From Achromobacter xylosoxidans (GTDB lineage Bacteria > Pseudomonadota > Gammaproteobacteria > Burkholderiales > Burkholderiaceae_B), in assembly GCF_001457475.1 (NCBI RefSeq), contig NZ_LN831029.1:2728001-2792000 (forward strand): a stretch of 64,000 bases of DNA, read 5' to 3'. Positions 20,184 through 29,230 of the stretch are shown here, piece by piece (the stretch's first letter is position 1; each line of letters opens with the position of its first letter). The position numbers were made by a program, and so were the translations under genes. The notes under the pieces were generated by a model. It saw only the letters and a list, made by a program, of their open reading frames with translations, ran no database searches and was not told the origin of the DNA.

Positions 20184-20621
20184 ATGGCGTCATTGCCGGT
20201 CGCTCATTCCCTGACAGGCCGCGCCACGCGCGCGCGCTGCCAGTCATTGCTTGCCGCCTGCCTGTGCGCGCTGGCGCTGGGCGGATGCGCCTCGGGCAAG
20301 CCGCAACGGGTCAGCCTGGTGCCGGTCGACATGACCGAATCGGCCGGCCGGCTGCAACTGTCGCGCGAGGTGGTGGCGAAGCTGCCCAATGACGCCGCCG
20401 TGACGCTGCCTTCCGGCTCGCAATGGCGGCGGGCCGGCGCCATCGTGCAAGGCGACGTGTTCCGGCCGCTGGGCGGTCCGTTCGCGATTGCCTTGCCGCG
20501 GCACACGGAGGCCTATCTGGTGGCTTCTTCGGGCAAGCTGGTGGGCTTCTACCTGCCGGTCGACAGCAGTTACATCGAACTGTCCCGTCCCGTCGTCCTG
20601 CCCGGGGCGGTGCGACAGTGA
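20184..20621 (+). CDS. Small predicted lipoprotein of unknown function
   Basis: 145 residues from the ATG at 20184 (a TTG seven codons earlier is also possible). A basic N-terminus and the hydrophobic stretch SLLAACLCALALGGC end in a lipobox with cysteine near residue 36. The mature part (about 110 residues) contains two short beta-rich units, around DVFRPLGGPFAIALPRH and KLVGFYLPVDSSYIELSRP. I do not recognise the family. It is separate from the upstream methyltransferase (82 bp gap) and faces ppsR across a strong hairpin. Confidence 0.75.
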   Translation: MASLPVAHSLTGRATRARCQSLLAACLCALALGGCASGKPQRVSLVPVDMTESAGRLQLSREVVAKLPNDAAVTLPSGSQWRRAGAIVQGDVFRPLGGPFAIALPRHTEAYLVASSGKLVGFYLPVDSSYIELSRPVVLPGAVRQ

Positions 20622-20626
20622 CGGAT

Positions 20627-20647
20627 GGGCGCGCCAACGGCGCGCCC
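20627..20647. terminator. Bidirectional hairpin between convergent genes
   Basis: GGGCGCGCC (20627-20635) and GGCGCGCCC (20639-20647) form a perfect 9-bp stem with an AAC loop. A short T-run (20653-20656) follows on the plus strand. It lies in the 35-bp gap between the convergent lipoprotein gene and ppsR and so probably ends both transcripts. Confidence 0.7.
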
Positions 20648-20656
20648 TGATCGTTT

Positions 20657-21484
20657 TCAGCCGCGGTCCAGTCCGACTTCCTGCAGCACCGTGGTCGAGA
20701 TCTCCTCGATCGACTTGGTGGTGGTGGACAGCCAGGAGATACCCTCGCGGCGCATCATGCGCTCGGCCTCGGCCACTTCATAGCGGCACTGCTCCAGCTG
20801 CGCGTAGCGGCTGTTGGGACGGCGTTCGTTGCGCACCTCGGCCAGACGCTCGGGCTGGATCGACAGGCCGAACAGCTTGGCGCGGTGCGGCGCGATGGTC
20901 GAGGGCAGGGTGCCGCGCTCGAAATCGTCCGGCGTCAGGGGGAAGTTGGCGGCCTTGATGGCGTACTGCATGGCCAGGTACAGGCTGGTCGGGGTCTTGC
21001 CGCAGCGCGACACGCCCACCAGGATGACGTCGGCCTGGTCGAGCTGGTTGACGAACTGGCCGTCGTCGTGCGCCAGGCTGAAGTTGATGGCGTCGATCCG
21101 GTTGCGGTACTTTTCGGAATTGGCCTGCATGTGCGAGCGGCCGATGGAATGGCTGGATTTCAGTCCCAGCGCCTGCTCGATGTGGCTGACGAAGGTGCCG
21201 AACAGGTCCAGGAAAATTCCGTTCGCCTGGCGAACACGCGCCAGGATGTCGGGATTGACCAGGGTGCTGAAGACGATCGGCGGGACGCCGGCTTCCTGGG
21301 CGCTGCGGTCGACGCGCATGGCCACTTCGGCGGCTTTTTCCAGCGTGTCGACAAACGGCAGCCGCACGGGCTTGAAATCGACTTCCTCGAACTGGGAAAG
21401 CACCGACTGGCTGAAGGTTTCCGCAGTGATGCCGGTACTGTCGGAAACGATGTATACCGTGCGTACGATCGGGGTAGATGTCAT
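20657..21484 (-). CDS. ppsR: PEP synthase regulatory kinase/pyrophosphorylase (DUF299)
   Basis: Bifunctional regulator that inactivates PEP synthase by ADP-dependent threonine phosphorylation and reactivates it by phosphorolysis. The 275-residue product starts TVYIVSDSTGITAETF and has the P-loop-like GVSRCGKT at residues 157-164, the DUF299 hallmark. I chose the ATG at 21484 over one 17 codons upstream because the extension lacks conserved character. It is divergent from its substrate gene ppsA, with 192 bp of shared control region. Confidence 0.96.
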   Translation of the reverse strand: MTSTPIVRTVYIVSDSTGITAETFSQSVLSQFEEVDFKPVRLPFVDTLEKAAEVAMRVDRSAQEAGVPPIVFSTLVNPDILARVRQANGIFLDLFGTFVSHIEQALGLKSSHSIGRSHMQANSEKYRNRIDAINFSLAHDDGQFVNQLDQADVILVGVSRCGKTPTSLYLAMQYAIKAANFPLTPDDFERGTLPSTIAPHRAKLFGLSIQPERLAEVRNERRPNSRYAQLEQCRYEVAEAERMMRREGISWLSTTTKSIEEISTTVLQEVGLDRG

Positions 21485-21530
21485 ATGTAAAAATTCCAAC
21501 CAGGCGGATGGCCGGATGTGCTCCTCCGAG

Positions 21531-21676
21531 TACAATCAGGCCCCTATAAGTCACCCCAAGGGCGGTCCAAGGCCAGTTTGGTCAGCGCAGGCGGATCGGC
21601 GAAATCCGGGCGGTAAGCCGGCGTCGAATCTGCATTGACCAAACTCGCTTTCATTCCATTGTAAAAGGTGACTTCA
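21531..21676 (+). promoter_or_regulatory. ppsA promoter and structured 5' leader covering the ribosome binding site
   Basis: TACAAT (21531-21536) is a -10 candidate placing the transcript start near 21543. AAGTCACC (21548-21555) then pairs perfectly with GGTGACTT (21667-21674), which contains the ppsA Shine-Dalgarno sequence. Nested inside, AGTTTGGTCA (21575-21584) pairs with TGACCAAACT (21636-21645) and continues after a 2x2 loop with GCAG/CTGC (21587-21590 / 21630-21633). The enclosed segment holds CGGAT/ATCCG (21592-21596 / 21604-21608) and GGC/GCC (21609-21611 / 21617-21619). This is riboswitch-like architecture; the ligand and function are unknown. Confidence 0.55.
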
Positions 21677-24043
21677 ATGTCGTACGTTGTTTTGTTCGAG
21701 CAGCTCCGCATGACGGACGTGGACTCGGTAGGAGGCAAGAACGCATCACTAGGCGAAATGATCAGCCAGTTGTCTGGCGCGGGTGTCCGCGTGCCGGGCG
21801 GCTTTGCCACGACCGCTGACGCCTTCCGCGACTTCCTCAAGGCCTCGGGCCTGGACAAGCGCATCGCCGAACGCCTGACCACCCTGAACCCCGAAGACGT
21901 GCGCGAGCTGGCCAACGCCGGCGCGCAGATCCGTCAATGGATCGTCGAAGCGCCGTTCTCGGCCGAATTCGAAGCGCAGATCCGCGACGCCTTCGCCAAG
22001 CTCGACGCCGATGGCAAGGGCTCGTTCGCGGTGCGCTCGTCCGCCACCGCCGAAGACCTGCCCGACGCCTCGTTCGCCGGCCAGCAGGAAACCTTCCTGA
22101 ACGTGGTCGGCATCGACGACGTGCTGGACAAGATCCGCCACGTGTTCGCCTCGCTCTACAACGACCGCGCCATCTCCTACCGCGTGCACAAGGGCTATGC
22201 CCACGCCGATGTGGCCCTGTCGGCCGGCATCCAGCGCATGGTGCGTTCGGACAAGGGCAGCGCCGGCGTGATGTTCACCATCGACACCGAATCGGGCTTC
22301 CAGGACGTGGTGTTCATCACCTCGTCGTACGGCCTGGGCGAAACGGTGGTGCAGGGCGCCGTCAACCCCGACGAGTTCTACGTCTTCAAGCCCACGCTGG
22401 CCCAGGGCCATTTCCCCATCGTCGGCCGCCGCATCGGTTCCAAGCTGATCAAGATGGAATTCGACCCCGAGCGTCCGGAAGGCCGCGCCGTGCGCACGGT
22501 CGACGTGCCGGTGTCCGAGCGCAACCGCTACTCGCTGACCGACGACGAGGTCAATGAGCTGGCGCGCTACGCCGTCATCATCGAGAAGCACTATGGCCGC
22601 CCGATGGACATCGAGTGGGGCCGCGACGGCGTCGACGGCAAGATCTACATCCTGCAGGCGCGCCCGGAAACGGTGAAGTCGCAGCAGGGCGCCAACGACG
22701 TGCAGCAGCGCTACCGCCTGAAGGCCACCGGCCAGGTCCTGATCACCGGCCGCGCCATTGGCCAGAAGATCGGCTCGGGCCCGGTGCGCGTGGTGGGCGA
22801 CATCTCCGACATGGACAAGGTGCAGCCCGGCGACGTGCTGGTCACCGACATGACCGACCCCAACTGGGAACCCGTCATGAAGCGCGCCTCGGCGATCGTG
22901 ACCAACCGTGGCGGCCGTACCTGCCACGCGGCCATCATCGCGCGCGAACTCGGCATTCCGGCCGTGGTGGGCTGCGGCAACGCCACCGACCTGCTCAAGG
23001 AAGGCCAGGCCGTGACCGTGTCGTGCGCCGAGGGCGACGAAGGCCGCATCTATGACGGCCTGATCGAGACCGAGGTCGAGGAAGTGCGCCGTGGCGAGAT
23101 GCCCGCCATCGACCTGAAGATCATGATGAACGTGGGCAACCCCCAGCTGGCGTTCGACTTCGCCCAGATCCCCAACGGCGGCGTCGGCCTGGCGCGCCTG
23201 GAATTCATCATCAACAACAACATCGGCATCCACCCGAAGGCGGTGCTGGACTACCCGAACGTCGACGGCGAGCTGAAGAAGGCCGTGGAATCGGCCGCCC
23301 GCGGCCATGCCAGCCCGCGCGCCTTCTTCGTCGAGAAGATGGCCGAAGGCGTGGCCACCATCGCGGCGGCCTTCTACCCGAAGCCCGTGATCGTGCGCAT
23401 GTCGGACTTCAAGTCCAACGAGTACCGCAAGCTGGTCGGCGGTTCGCGCTACGAGCCCGAGGAAGAGAACCCCATGCTGGGCTTCCGCGGCGCCTCGCGC
23501 TACATCGCCGACGACTTCGCCGAGTGCTTCCGCATGGAATGCGAAGCGCTCAAGAAGGTGCGCGATGAAATGGGCCTGACCAACGTCGAAATCATGGTGC
23601 CGTTCGTGCGCACCCTGGGCCAGGCGGAAAAGGTGGTCAACCTGCTCGCCAAGCACGGCCTGGCGCGCGGCGAGAACGGCCTGAAGCTGATCATGATGTG
23701 CGAAGTGCCCTCCAACGCCATCCTGGCCGACGAGTTCCTGCAGTACTTCGACGGCTTCTCGATCGGTTCGAACGACATGACCCAGCTGACCCTGGGCCTG
23801 GACCGCGACTCCGGCATGGAACTGCTGGCGGCCGATTTCGACGAACGCGACGACGCCGTGAAGTTCATGCTGCGCCGCGCGATCAAGGCTTGCCTGGCGG
23901 CCAACAAGTACGTCGGCATCTGCGGCCAGGGCCCCAGCGATCACCCGGATTTCGCGCAGTGGCTCAAGGACGAAGGCATCCTGTCGATGTCGCTGAACCC
24001 GGACACCGTGGTCGACACCTGGCAGCGCCTGGCGAAGCAGTAA
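21677..24043 (+). CDS. ppsA: Phosphoenolpyruvate synthase
   Basis: Converts pyruvate and ATP to PEP, AMP and phosphate for gluconeogenesis. The 788-residue product has the N-terminal ATP-grasp-like PPDK domain ([32 protein letters not shown]), the swivelling phosphohistidine domain with [15 protein letters not shown] near residue 415, and the C-terminal PEP-binding barrel with [10 protein letters not shown] and [18 protein letters not shown]. The ATG at 21677 follows AAAGGTGA, the ribosome binding site embedded in the leader helix. A strong terminator follows. Confidence 0.98.
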   Translation: MSYVVLFEQLRMTDVDSVGGKNASLGEMISQLSGAGVRVPGGFATTADAFRDFLKASGLDKRIAERLTTLNPEDVRELANAGAQIRQWIVEAPFSAEFEAQIRDAFAKLDADGKGSFAVRSSATAEDLPDASFAGQQETFLNVVGIDDVLDKIRHVFASLYNDRAISYRVHKGYAHADVALSAGIQRMVRSDKGSAGVMFTIDTESGFQDVVFITSSYGLGETVVQGAVNPDEFYVFKPTLAQGHFPIVGRRIGSKLIKMEFDPERPEGRAVRTVDVPVSERNRYSLTDDEVNELARYAVIIEKHYGRPMDIEWGRDGVDGKIYILQARPETVKSQQGANDVQQRYRLKATGQVLITGRAIGQKIGSGPVRVVGDISDMDKVQPGDVLVTDMTDPNWEPVMKRASAIVTNRGGRTCHAAIIARELGIPAVVGCGNATDLLKEGQAVTVSCAEGDEGRIYDGLIETEVEEVRRGEMPAIDLKIMMNVGNPQLAFDFAQIPNGGVGLARLEFIINNNIGIHPKAVLDYPNVDGELKKAVESAARGHASPRAFFVEKMAEGVATIAAAFYPKPVIVRMSDFKSNEYRKLVGGSRYEPEEENPMLGFRGASRYIADDFAECFRMECEALKKVRDEMGLTNVEIMVPFVRTLGQAEKVVNLLAKHGLARGENGLKLIMMCEVPSNAILADEFLQYFDGFSIGSNDMTQLTLGLDRDSGMELLAADFDERDDAVKFMLRRAIKACLAANKYVGICGQGPSDHPDFAQWLKDEGILSMSLNPDTVVDTWQRLAKQ

Positions 24044-24064
24044 GTCGCCCGCGTCCATGCAAAA

Positions 24065-24096
24065 AGCCCGCGCCAGGGATGGCGCGGGCTTTTTTT
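24065..24096 (+). terminator. ppsA Rho-independent terminator
   Basis: AGCCCGCGCC (24065-24074), loop AGGGAT, GGCGCGGGCT (24081-24090), followed by six T residues; an A-run precedes the stem. It can therefore act in both directions, also for the minus-strand gene ending at 24147. Confidence 0.9.
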
Positions 24097-24146
24097 CGGG
24101 CCGCCGCGATGGCGGCGGGCGGGGCGCGGCGGGCCTGGAGGCGGTG

Positions 24147-24989
24147 TCAGGCCGCCTTGGCCTCGCGCTCGATCAGTTCGCGCTTGCGTTCGATGCCCCA
24201 GCGATAGCCGGCCAGCGAGCCGTCGGTGCGCACCACGCGGTGGCAGGGGATGGCCAGCGCGATGTTGTTGGTCGCACAGGCCCGCGCCACCGCGCGCACC
24301 GAACGCGGCGAGCCGATGCGTTCGGCGATGTCGGTGTAGGTGGCGGTGGTGCCGACGGGGATCTCGCGCAGCGCTTCCCAGACGCGGCGCTGGAACGCGG
24401 TGCCACGCACGTCCAGCGGCAGATGCAGGCCTACCGACGGGTTTTCGACGAAACCGACCACCGCGGCCATCCATTGCTCGAATTCGCGGTCGGCGCCGAT
24501 CAGCCGGGCGGCCTTGAAGCGGTCCTGCAGGTTGCGCACCAGCTGTTCGGGATCCTCGTGCAATGCGATTTCGCAGATGCCGGTGTCGCTGGCCGCGACC
24601 AGCAGCGCGCCGAGCGCGCACTGGCCCACGGCGAAGCGGATCTCGACGCCTTCGCCGTCCTTGCGGAAGGCGGTGGGCGTCATGCCGAGGATGGCGGGGG
24701 CGGCTTCGTAGAAGCGGCCACTGGAATTGAAGCCGGCGCCGTACATGGCGTCGGTGACGCTGGCGCTCTGGCGCAGCTGCTGGCGGGCGCGGTCGGCGCG
24801 CAACGCGTTGGCGTAGGCCTTGGGCGTGATGCCGGTGGCCGCTTTGAAGATGCGGTGGAAGTGGAAGCGGCTCATGCCGGCCTGTTCGGCCAGGGTGTTC
24901 AGGTCGGGCGGCTGTTCGGCCTCCAGCGCCCGGCAGGCGCGTTCGACGGCGGCGGCGTGCTGTTTGCTCAGGGGGGCGGCGTGGGTCAT
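24147..24989 (-). CDS. AraC-type regulator fused to O6-alkylguanine-DNA methyltransferase (Ada-like)
   Basis: 280 residues. Residues about 15-105 form an AraC double helix-turn-helix (LAEQAGMSRFHFHRIFK; YGAGFNSSGRFYE). The C-terminal part is a methylated-DNA-cysteine methyltransferase with the active-site PCHRVV near residue 248 and the preceding GTTATYTDIAERIGSPRSVRAVA segment. Classical Ada (about 350 residues) also has an N-terminal zinc domain whose Cys accepts methyl from phosphotriesters and triggers activation; that domain is absent here. The ATG at 24989 (MTHAAPL) follows AGGAGCCAGAC; 23 upstream codons in the same frame are ignored. Confidence 0.9.
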   Translation of the reverse strand: MTHAAPLSKQHAAAVERACRALEAEQPPDLNTLAEQAGMSRFHFHRIFKAATGITPKAYANALRADRARQQLRQSASVTDAMYGAGFNSSGRFYEAAPAILGMTPTAFRKDGEGVEIRFAVGQCALGALLVAASDTGICEIALHEDPEQLVRNLQDRFKAARLIGADREFEQWMAAVVGFVENPSVGLHLPLDVRGTAFQRRVWEALREIPVGTTATYTDIAERIGSPRSVRAVARACATNNIALAIPCHRVVRTDGSLAGYRWGIERKRELIEREAKAA

Positions 24990-25082
24990 GTCTGGCTCCT
25001 GGGGCGCGCAGGTTCGCGCGCTTTCGGCAATGTTCTCAGGGACCGGCCGCCGCCGCACTCCGGTTTTTGCCCGGCGCGCGCC

Positions 25083-25820
25083 TCAGGCGGGCGCGTAGGC
25101 GTCCAGGAAGCGCCGCACCAGGTCGCCGGACACCGGGGTGGCGCGCACGTTGGCCGACAGGCCCGGCACGTCGAGGTTTTCGGCGGCGTAGCGGCGGCCG
25201 AAGCGCTCCAGGTGGGCGCGCACGAAATCCGGGCCGAATTCGGGGTGGAACTGGGTCGAGAAAATATTGCGGCCGATGCGGATCATCTGGTGCGCGTCGA
25301 GGTCGGAACGCGCCAGCACGGCGGCGCCGGGCGGCGGCTGCAGCACGGTCTGCGCGTGCAGCATCTGGGCCGGGAAGGTGGGCGGCAGGCCGGCCAGCAG
25401 CTTGTCGCCGGCGGCCGCGGGCAGCAGTTCGACCGTCTGGGTGCCGACTTCGCGGCCGGCGGGGTTGTAGCCGACCTTGCCGCCCATGGCATGGGCCAGC
25501 AGCTGGTGGCCGTAGCAGATGCCGAACATGGGCAGGCCCGCGGCGGCGGCCTCGCGCAGCCAGGCGGCGGTGTCTTCGCTCCAGGGTTCCAGGTCGGTGA
25601 CCATGGCCGGGGAGCCGGTGATCAGGGCGGCGCGGTATTGGTCCGGGGCGCGCGGACGCTGGCCCGCGTGCACCGCGACGACTTCGAGGTCGTCCGGCGC
25701 CAGGCCCGAGGCCCGCGCCAGTTGTTCGGCATAGCCGCCGAACTGGCTCTTGAGCGTGTCGTCCGGGTCTCCCGTGTGCAGGATGAGGACGGGACGGACG
25801 GGGGATGTTGCAGCGGTCAT
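25083..25820 (-). CDS. Class I glutamine amidotransferase (GMP-synthase-like)
   Basis: 245 residues with the triad-type GATase fold: nucleophile in MFGICYGHQLLAHAMGG (Cys near 102) and the His-Glu pair in STQFHPEFG (near 192). Stand-alone proteins of this family hydrolyse gamma-glutamyl compounds or act with an unlinked synthetase. No synthetase gene is adjacent, so the substrate is unknown. Start at the ATG at 25820 (MTAATSPVRP); upstream codons in frame are not protein-like. It has its own control region, divergent from nfeD. Confidence 0.85.
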   Translation of the reverse strand: MTAATSPVRPVLILHTGDPDDTLKSQFGGYAEQLARASGLAPDDLEVVAVHAGQRPRAPDQYRAALITGSPAMVTDLEPWSEDTAAWLREAAAAGLPMFGICYGHQLLAHAMGGKVGYNPAGREVGTQTVELLPAAAGDKLLAGLPPTFPAQMLHAQTVLQPPPGAAVLARSDLDAHQMIRIGRNIFSTQFHPEFGPDFVRAHLERFGRRYAAENLDVPGLSANVRATPVSGDLVRRFLDAYAPA

Positions 25821-25987
25821 GGGGTATGTGCGTTGAAAATGCCGGGCGCCGCGACCGGGTCGGACGGGATGCCAGGGCACATCATAATCCAGGGCGATTG
25901 TCCGAGGCGCGGGCCGGGTGTCACCGCTGCGTCATGGAAATACGTACAATCCGCTGAACGACTCATCCTTTCAGGTAAAACTCAACT

Positions 25988-26428
25988 ATGTGGATCTGGC
26001 TTGGGCTTGCCGCGCTGGCGCTCATCGGCGAACTGGCGACGGGAACGTTCTATCTGCTGCTGGTGGCGCTCGGCCTGGCCGCCGGCGGCATCGCCGCGTG
26101 GTTGCTGGCGGGCCTGGAATGGCAACTGGTCGCTTGCGGCGCGGTGCTGCTGCTGGGCCTGCTGGTCCTGCGCAAGACGCGCGTGCTGAAAAAACGCGAG
26201 GTCGATGCGGCCAGCAATGCCGACGTCAACCTGGACATCGGCCAGACGGTCAACGTCGAGGCCTGGGCCGACAACGGCACGGCACGCGTCTGGTACCGCG
26301 GCGCGCACTGGCAGGCCGAGCTGGCGGCCGGTCAGCCGGCCCATGGCGGCGAACACACGATTACCGAACTGCGCGGCACGCGCCTGGTCCTGACGCCCAA
26401 GGGCGGCGCGGCCGGCGCCCCGCGCTGA
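25988..26428 (+). CDS. NfeD family membrane protein
   Basis: 146 residues. Two or three membrane helices (IWLGLAALALIGELATGTFYLLL, then GLAAGGIAAWLLAG, then VACGAVLLLGLLVL) are followed by a soluble OB-fold domain typical of the short NfeD1b type (IGQTVNVEAWADNGTARVWYRGAHW). Such proteins pair with stomatin-like SPFH proteins in membrane microdomains, and one follows 130 bp downstream. Not a protease: the long ClpP-like NfeD domain is missing. Confidence 0.9.
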   Translation: MWIWLGLAALALIGELATGTFYLLLVALGLAAGGIAAWLLAGLEWQLVACGAVLLLGLLVLRKTRVLKKREVDAASNADVNLDIGQTVNVEAWADNGTARVWYRGAHWQAELAAGQPAHGGEHTITELRGTRLVLTPKGGAAGAPR

Positions 26429-26558
26429 CAAAAGGGGAAGCGGACTTCGCATTCCCCGCGCAGGACCCGGCCCGGTGGTACGCGGGCCGGCCGCAGCAGG
26501 CGCCCTGGCTCTCGCGGGCAGGCGCGTCACCGCATTCACCCAGAAGAGGCACTACACC

Positions 26559-27485
26559 ATGATGGACACTTCCACTATCGTCCTGCTCGTCATCGTCGCG
26601 CTGGCGATCCTGATCGTCATCAAGGCGATCGCCATCGTTCCCCAGCAGCACGCCTGGGTGGTCGAGCGGCTGGGCAAGTTCGACCGCGTGCTGTCGCCGG
26701 GCGCCGGTTTCGTGATCCCGTTCATCGAGCGCGTGTCGTACAAGCATTCGCTCAAGGAAATCCCGCTGGACGTGCCGAGCCAGGTCTGCATCACGCGCGA
26801 CAACACCCAGTTGCAGGTGGACGGCGTGCTGTACTTCCAGGTGACCGACCCGATGCGCGCGTCCTACGGTTCGTCCAACTACATTTCGGCCATCACGCAG
26901 CTGGCGCAGACCACGCTGCGCTCGGTGATCGGCAAGATGGAACTGGACCGCACCTTCGAGGAACGCGACGCCATCAACAGCACCATCGTGTCGTCGCTGG
27001 ATGAGGCGGCGCTGAACTGGGGCGTGAAGGTGCTGCGCTACGAAATCAAGGACCTGACGCCGCCCAACGAGATCCTGCGCTCGATGCAGGCGCAGATCAC
27101 CGCCGAACGCGAGAAGCGCGCGCTGATCGCGGCTTCGGAAGGCCGCCGCCAGGAGCAGATCAACATCGCCACGGGCGAACGTGAAGCCGCCATCGCCCGC
27201 TCCGAAGGCGAGAAGCAGGCGCAGATCAACCAGGCCCAGGGCGAGGCCGCGGCGGTGCTGGCGATCGCCGAGGCCACCGCCAAGGCCATCACCCAGGTGG
27301 CCGACGCGGTGCGCCAGCCGGGCGGCATGGAAGCGGTCAACCTGAAGGTGGCCGAGCGCTACGTCGAGGCCTTCGGCAACGTGGCCAAGGAAGGCAACAC
27401 GCTGATTCTGCCGGCCAACCTGTCGGATGTGGGCGGCATGATCGCCTCGGCCATGACCATCGTCAAATCCACCCGCAACAGCTGA
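26559..27485 (+). CDS. Stomatin/paraslipin SPFH-domain protein (QmcA-like)
   Basis: 308 residues. An N-terminal membrane anchor (IVLLVIVALAILIVI) is followed by the SPFH/Band-7 domain (VERLGKFDRVLSPGAGFVIPF; PLDVPSQVCITRDNTQLQVDG) and an alanine/glutamate-rich coiled coil (REKRALIAASEGRRQEQIN). It probably forms oligomeric membrane rafts with the upstream NfeD. The first of two tandem ATG codons is at 26559, after AGAGGC; the 28 codons in frame upstream are not typical of the family. Confidence 0.93.
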   Translation: MMDTSTIVLLVIVALAILIVIKAIAIVPQQHAWVVERLGKFDRVLSPGAGFVIPFIERVSYKHSLKEIPLDVPSQVCITRDNTQLQVDGVLYFQVTDPMRASYGSSNYISAITQLAQTTLRSVIGKMELDRTFEERDAINSTIVSSLDEAALNWGVKVLRYEIKDLTPPNEILRSMQAQITAEREKRALIAASEGRRQEQINIATGEREAAIARSEGEKQAQINQAQGEAAAVLAIAEATAKAITQVADAVRQPGGMEAVNLKVAERYVEAFGNVAKEGNTLILPANLSDVGGMIASAMTIVKSTRNS

Positions 27486-27511
27486 ACCGCGCGCCGCAAG
27501 GCGCACCGCCC

Positions 27512-28702
27512 ATGATCGCTCCCGTGCATTTGCTGTCGATCGCAGTACTGACGGGAGTGCTGTCGCTGTGCGTGCTGGGGTCACTGGCGCGCAGCGGCAT
27601 GGCCGGCATCCGCGAGACCATACGCGCCAACCTGCTCACGCTGTTGGCGTTTTTTCTGTTCGGGCTGCAGGCCACCGAGGCGCCGCGCTGGGCTTCGATC
27701 CTCCTGCCCAATATGCTGATCAGCCTGGCGTTGTGCGCCTATTACACGGGCGTGCGGCGCCTGCTGGGGCAACGGGTGCCGAGGCGCCTGATGGGCGTGG
27801 CATGCGCCGCGGCCTGGCTGGCGCTGGTGGGATACACCTACCTGGACAGCCAGGTGGCGCCGCGCATCGTCGCCATGTCGACGTTGCAGATGGGCTTCAT
27901 GTTTGCCGTGGCGGTGGCGGTGGCGCGCGGTGTGCCGGCCAACCGCTCACGCTACAGCTATTACTTCGTCTGGTCGGTGGCGATGATCTCGGGCCTGACC
28001 TGCGCGTTGCGTTCGATACTGTTCGCGACGGGCGTGGCGCAGGCCGACTTCCTGTTGCAACCAACCACCTGGAACATCGTGTTCATGACGCTGGGCGTGC
28101 TGGCGATGCCGTGCCTGACGCTGGGCACCATCATGATCATCCACGACCGTATGCTGGCCGATCGCGAGCACGAGGCCAGCACCGATTTCCTGACCGGGCT
28201 GATGTCGCGCAAGGCCTGGTGGCTGCAGGCCGAACGCTATTGCGCCCAGGCGCTGCGCACGCGGCGGCCGCTGTCGCTGCTGTTGCTGGACATCGATCAT
28301 TTCAAGCGCATCAACGACACCCACGGGCACGCCGCCGGCGACGCCGTGCTGCGCCATTTCGGCCTGCTGGCAACGGCCACGCTGCGCACCGGCGATCACC
28401 TGGGCCGGGTGGGGGGCGAGGAATTCAGCGTGCTGTTCGCCGACATGCGCAGCGACGCGGTGCTGGAGGTGGCGCAACGGCTGCTGGATTCGGTGCGGCG
28501 CACGCCCTGCGCCCACGGCGGCAGTACCATTGCGTATACCTTCAGTGCCGGGGTGGTGGACTGGTTGCCGGGCGAGAACCTGCAGGCGTTCTTCGAGCGC
28601 GCCGACCGCATGCTGTACGCGGCCAAGCAGGCCGGACGCAATCGCGTGCTGGGGCCGGGCATGCACCAGGCCGAGCGCGCGCCGCTGCCGGTGGCCGCCT
28701 GA
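27512..28702 (+). CDS. Membrane-bound diguanylate cyclase (GGDEF)
   Basis: 396 residues. Residues 1-215 hold about six or seven hydrophobic helices, a membrane sensor I cannot assign to a named family. The GGDEF domain follows, with STDFLTGLMSRKAWW at its start, the metal site LLLDIDHFKRINDTHGH and the active-site loop GGEEF near 302. An inhibitory I-site RTGD lies five residues before the loop, so product feedback by c-di-GMP is likely. It follows the stomatin gene by 26 bp and may be cotranscribed. Confidence 0.92.
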   Translation: MIAPVHLLSIAVLTGVLSLCVLGSLARSGMAGIRETIRANLLTLLAFFLFGLQATEAPRWASILLPNMLISLALCAYYTGVRRLLGQRVPRRLMGVACAAAWLALVGYTYLDSQVAPRIVAMSTLQMGFMFAVAVAVARGVPANRSRYSYYFVWSVAMISGLTCALRSILFATGVAQADFLLQPTTWNIVFMTLGVLAMPCLTLGTIMIIHDRMLADREHEASTDFLTGLMSRKAWWLQAERYCAQALRTRRPLSLLLLDIDHFKRINDTHGHAAGDAVLRHFGLLATATLRTGDHLGRVGGEEFSVLFADMRSDAVLEVAQRLLDSVRRTPCAHGGSTIAYTFSAGVVDWLPGENLQAFFERADRMLYAAKQAGRNRVLGPGMHQAERAPLPVAA

Positions 28703-28741
28703 CCTGGCGTTGCGCCCGGCGGGGCGGCGTGGCGATACGGT

Positions 28742-29209
28742 TCAGCTGTCCTTGCGCGAGGCGCGCGTATCGTGCTTCATGATGCGTTCTTTCTCGCGTT
28801 GCCAGTCTTTCTCGCGCGCCGTGTCGCGCTTGTCGAACAGCTTCTTGCCGCGCCCCAGCGCGAAATCCAGCTTGATGCGGCCGTTCTTGTAGTGCAGGTT
28901 GAGCGGCACCAGCGTGTAGCCGCGCTGCTCGACCTTGCCGATCAGCTTGCTGATTTCCTCGGCCTTGAGCAGCAGCTTGCGCGTGCGCATGGCGTCGGGG
29001 TGGATGTGGGTGGAAGCGGTGGGCAGGGGGCTGACGTGCATGCCCAGCAGGAACAGTTCGCCATCGCGCACGATGACGTAGCTTTCCTTGAGCTGCACGC
29101 GGCCGTCGCGGATCGCCTTGACCTCCCAGCCCTGGAGAACCAGGCCGGCTTCGTAGCGGTCTTCGATGAAGTAGTCGTGCGTGGCCTTGCGGTTATCGAT
29201 AATGCTCAT
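28742..29209 (-). CDS. smpB: SsrA-binding protein SmpB
   Basis: Binds tmRNA and delivers it to stalled ribosomes for trans-translation. The 155-residue product begins [22 protein letters not shown] and contains [44 protein letters not shown] and the basic tail ([18 protein letters not shown]) that inserts into the ribosomal A site. The ATG at 29209 matches the family start; the open frame runs much further upstream through the promoter region and ratA. Divergent from ratA, the usual arrangement. Confidence 0.97.
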   Translation of the reverse strand: MSIIDNRKATHDYFIEDRYEAGLVLQGWEVKAIRDGRVQLKESYVIVRDGELFLLGMHVSPLPTASTHIHPDAMRTRKLLLKAEEISKLIGKVEQRGYTLVPLNLHYKNGRIKLDFALGRGKKLFDKRDTAREKDWQREKERIMKHDTRASRKDS

Positions 29210-29230
29210 CTTGTGGGGCCCAATATGCCC

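Noticed and set aside
21544..21653. Possible 36-codon leader peptide on the minus strand between ppsR and ppsA
   Set aside because: It starts MKASLVNADSTPAY but lacks a ribosome binding site, and its region is fully explained by the nested inverted repeats of the ppsA leader.
21749..24058. 769-codon frame antisense to ppsA
   Set aside because: Shadow frame rich in His/Val/Asp/Arg; ppsA on the plus strand is unmistakable.
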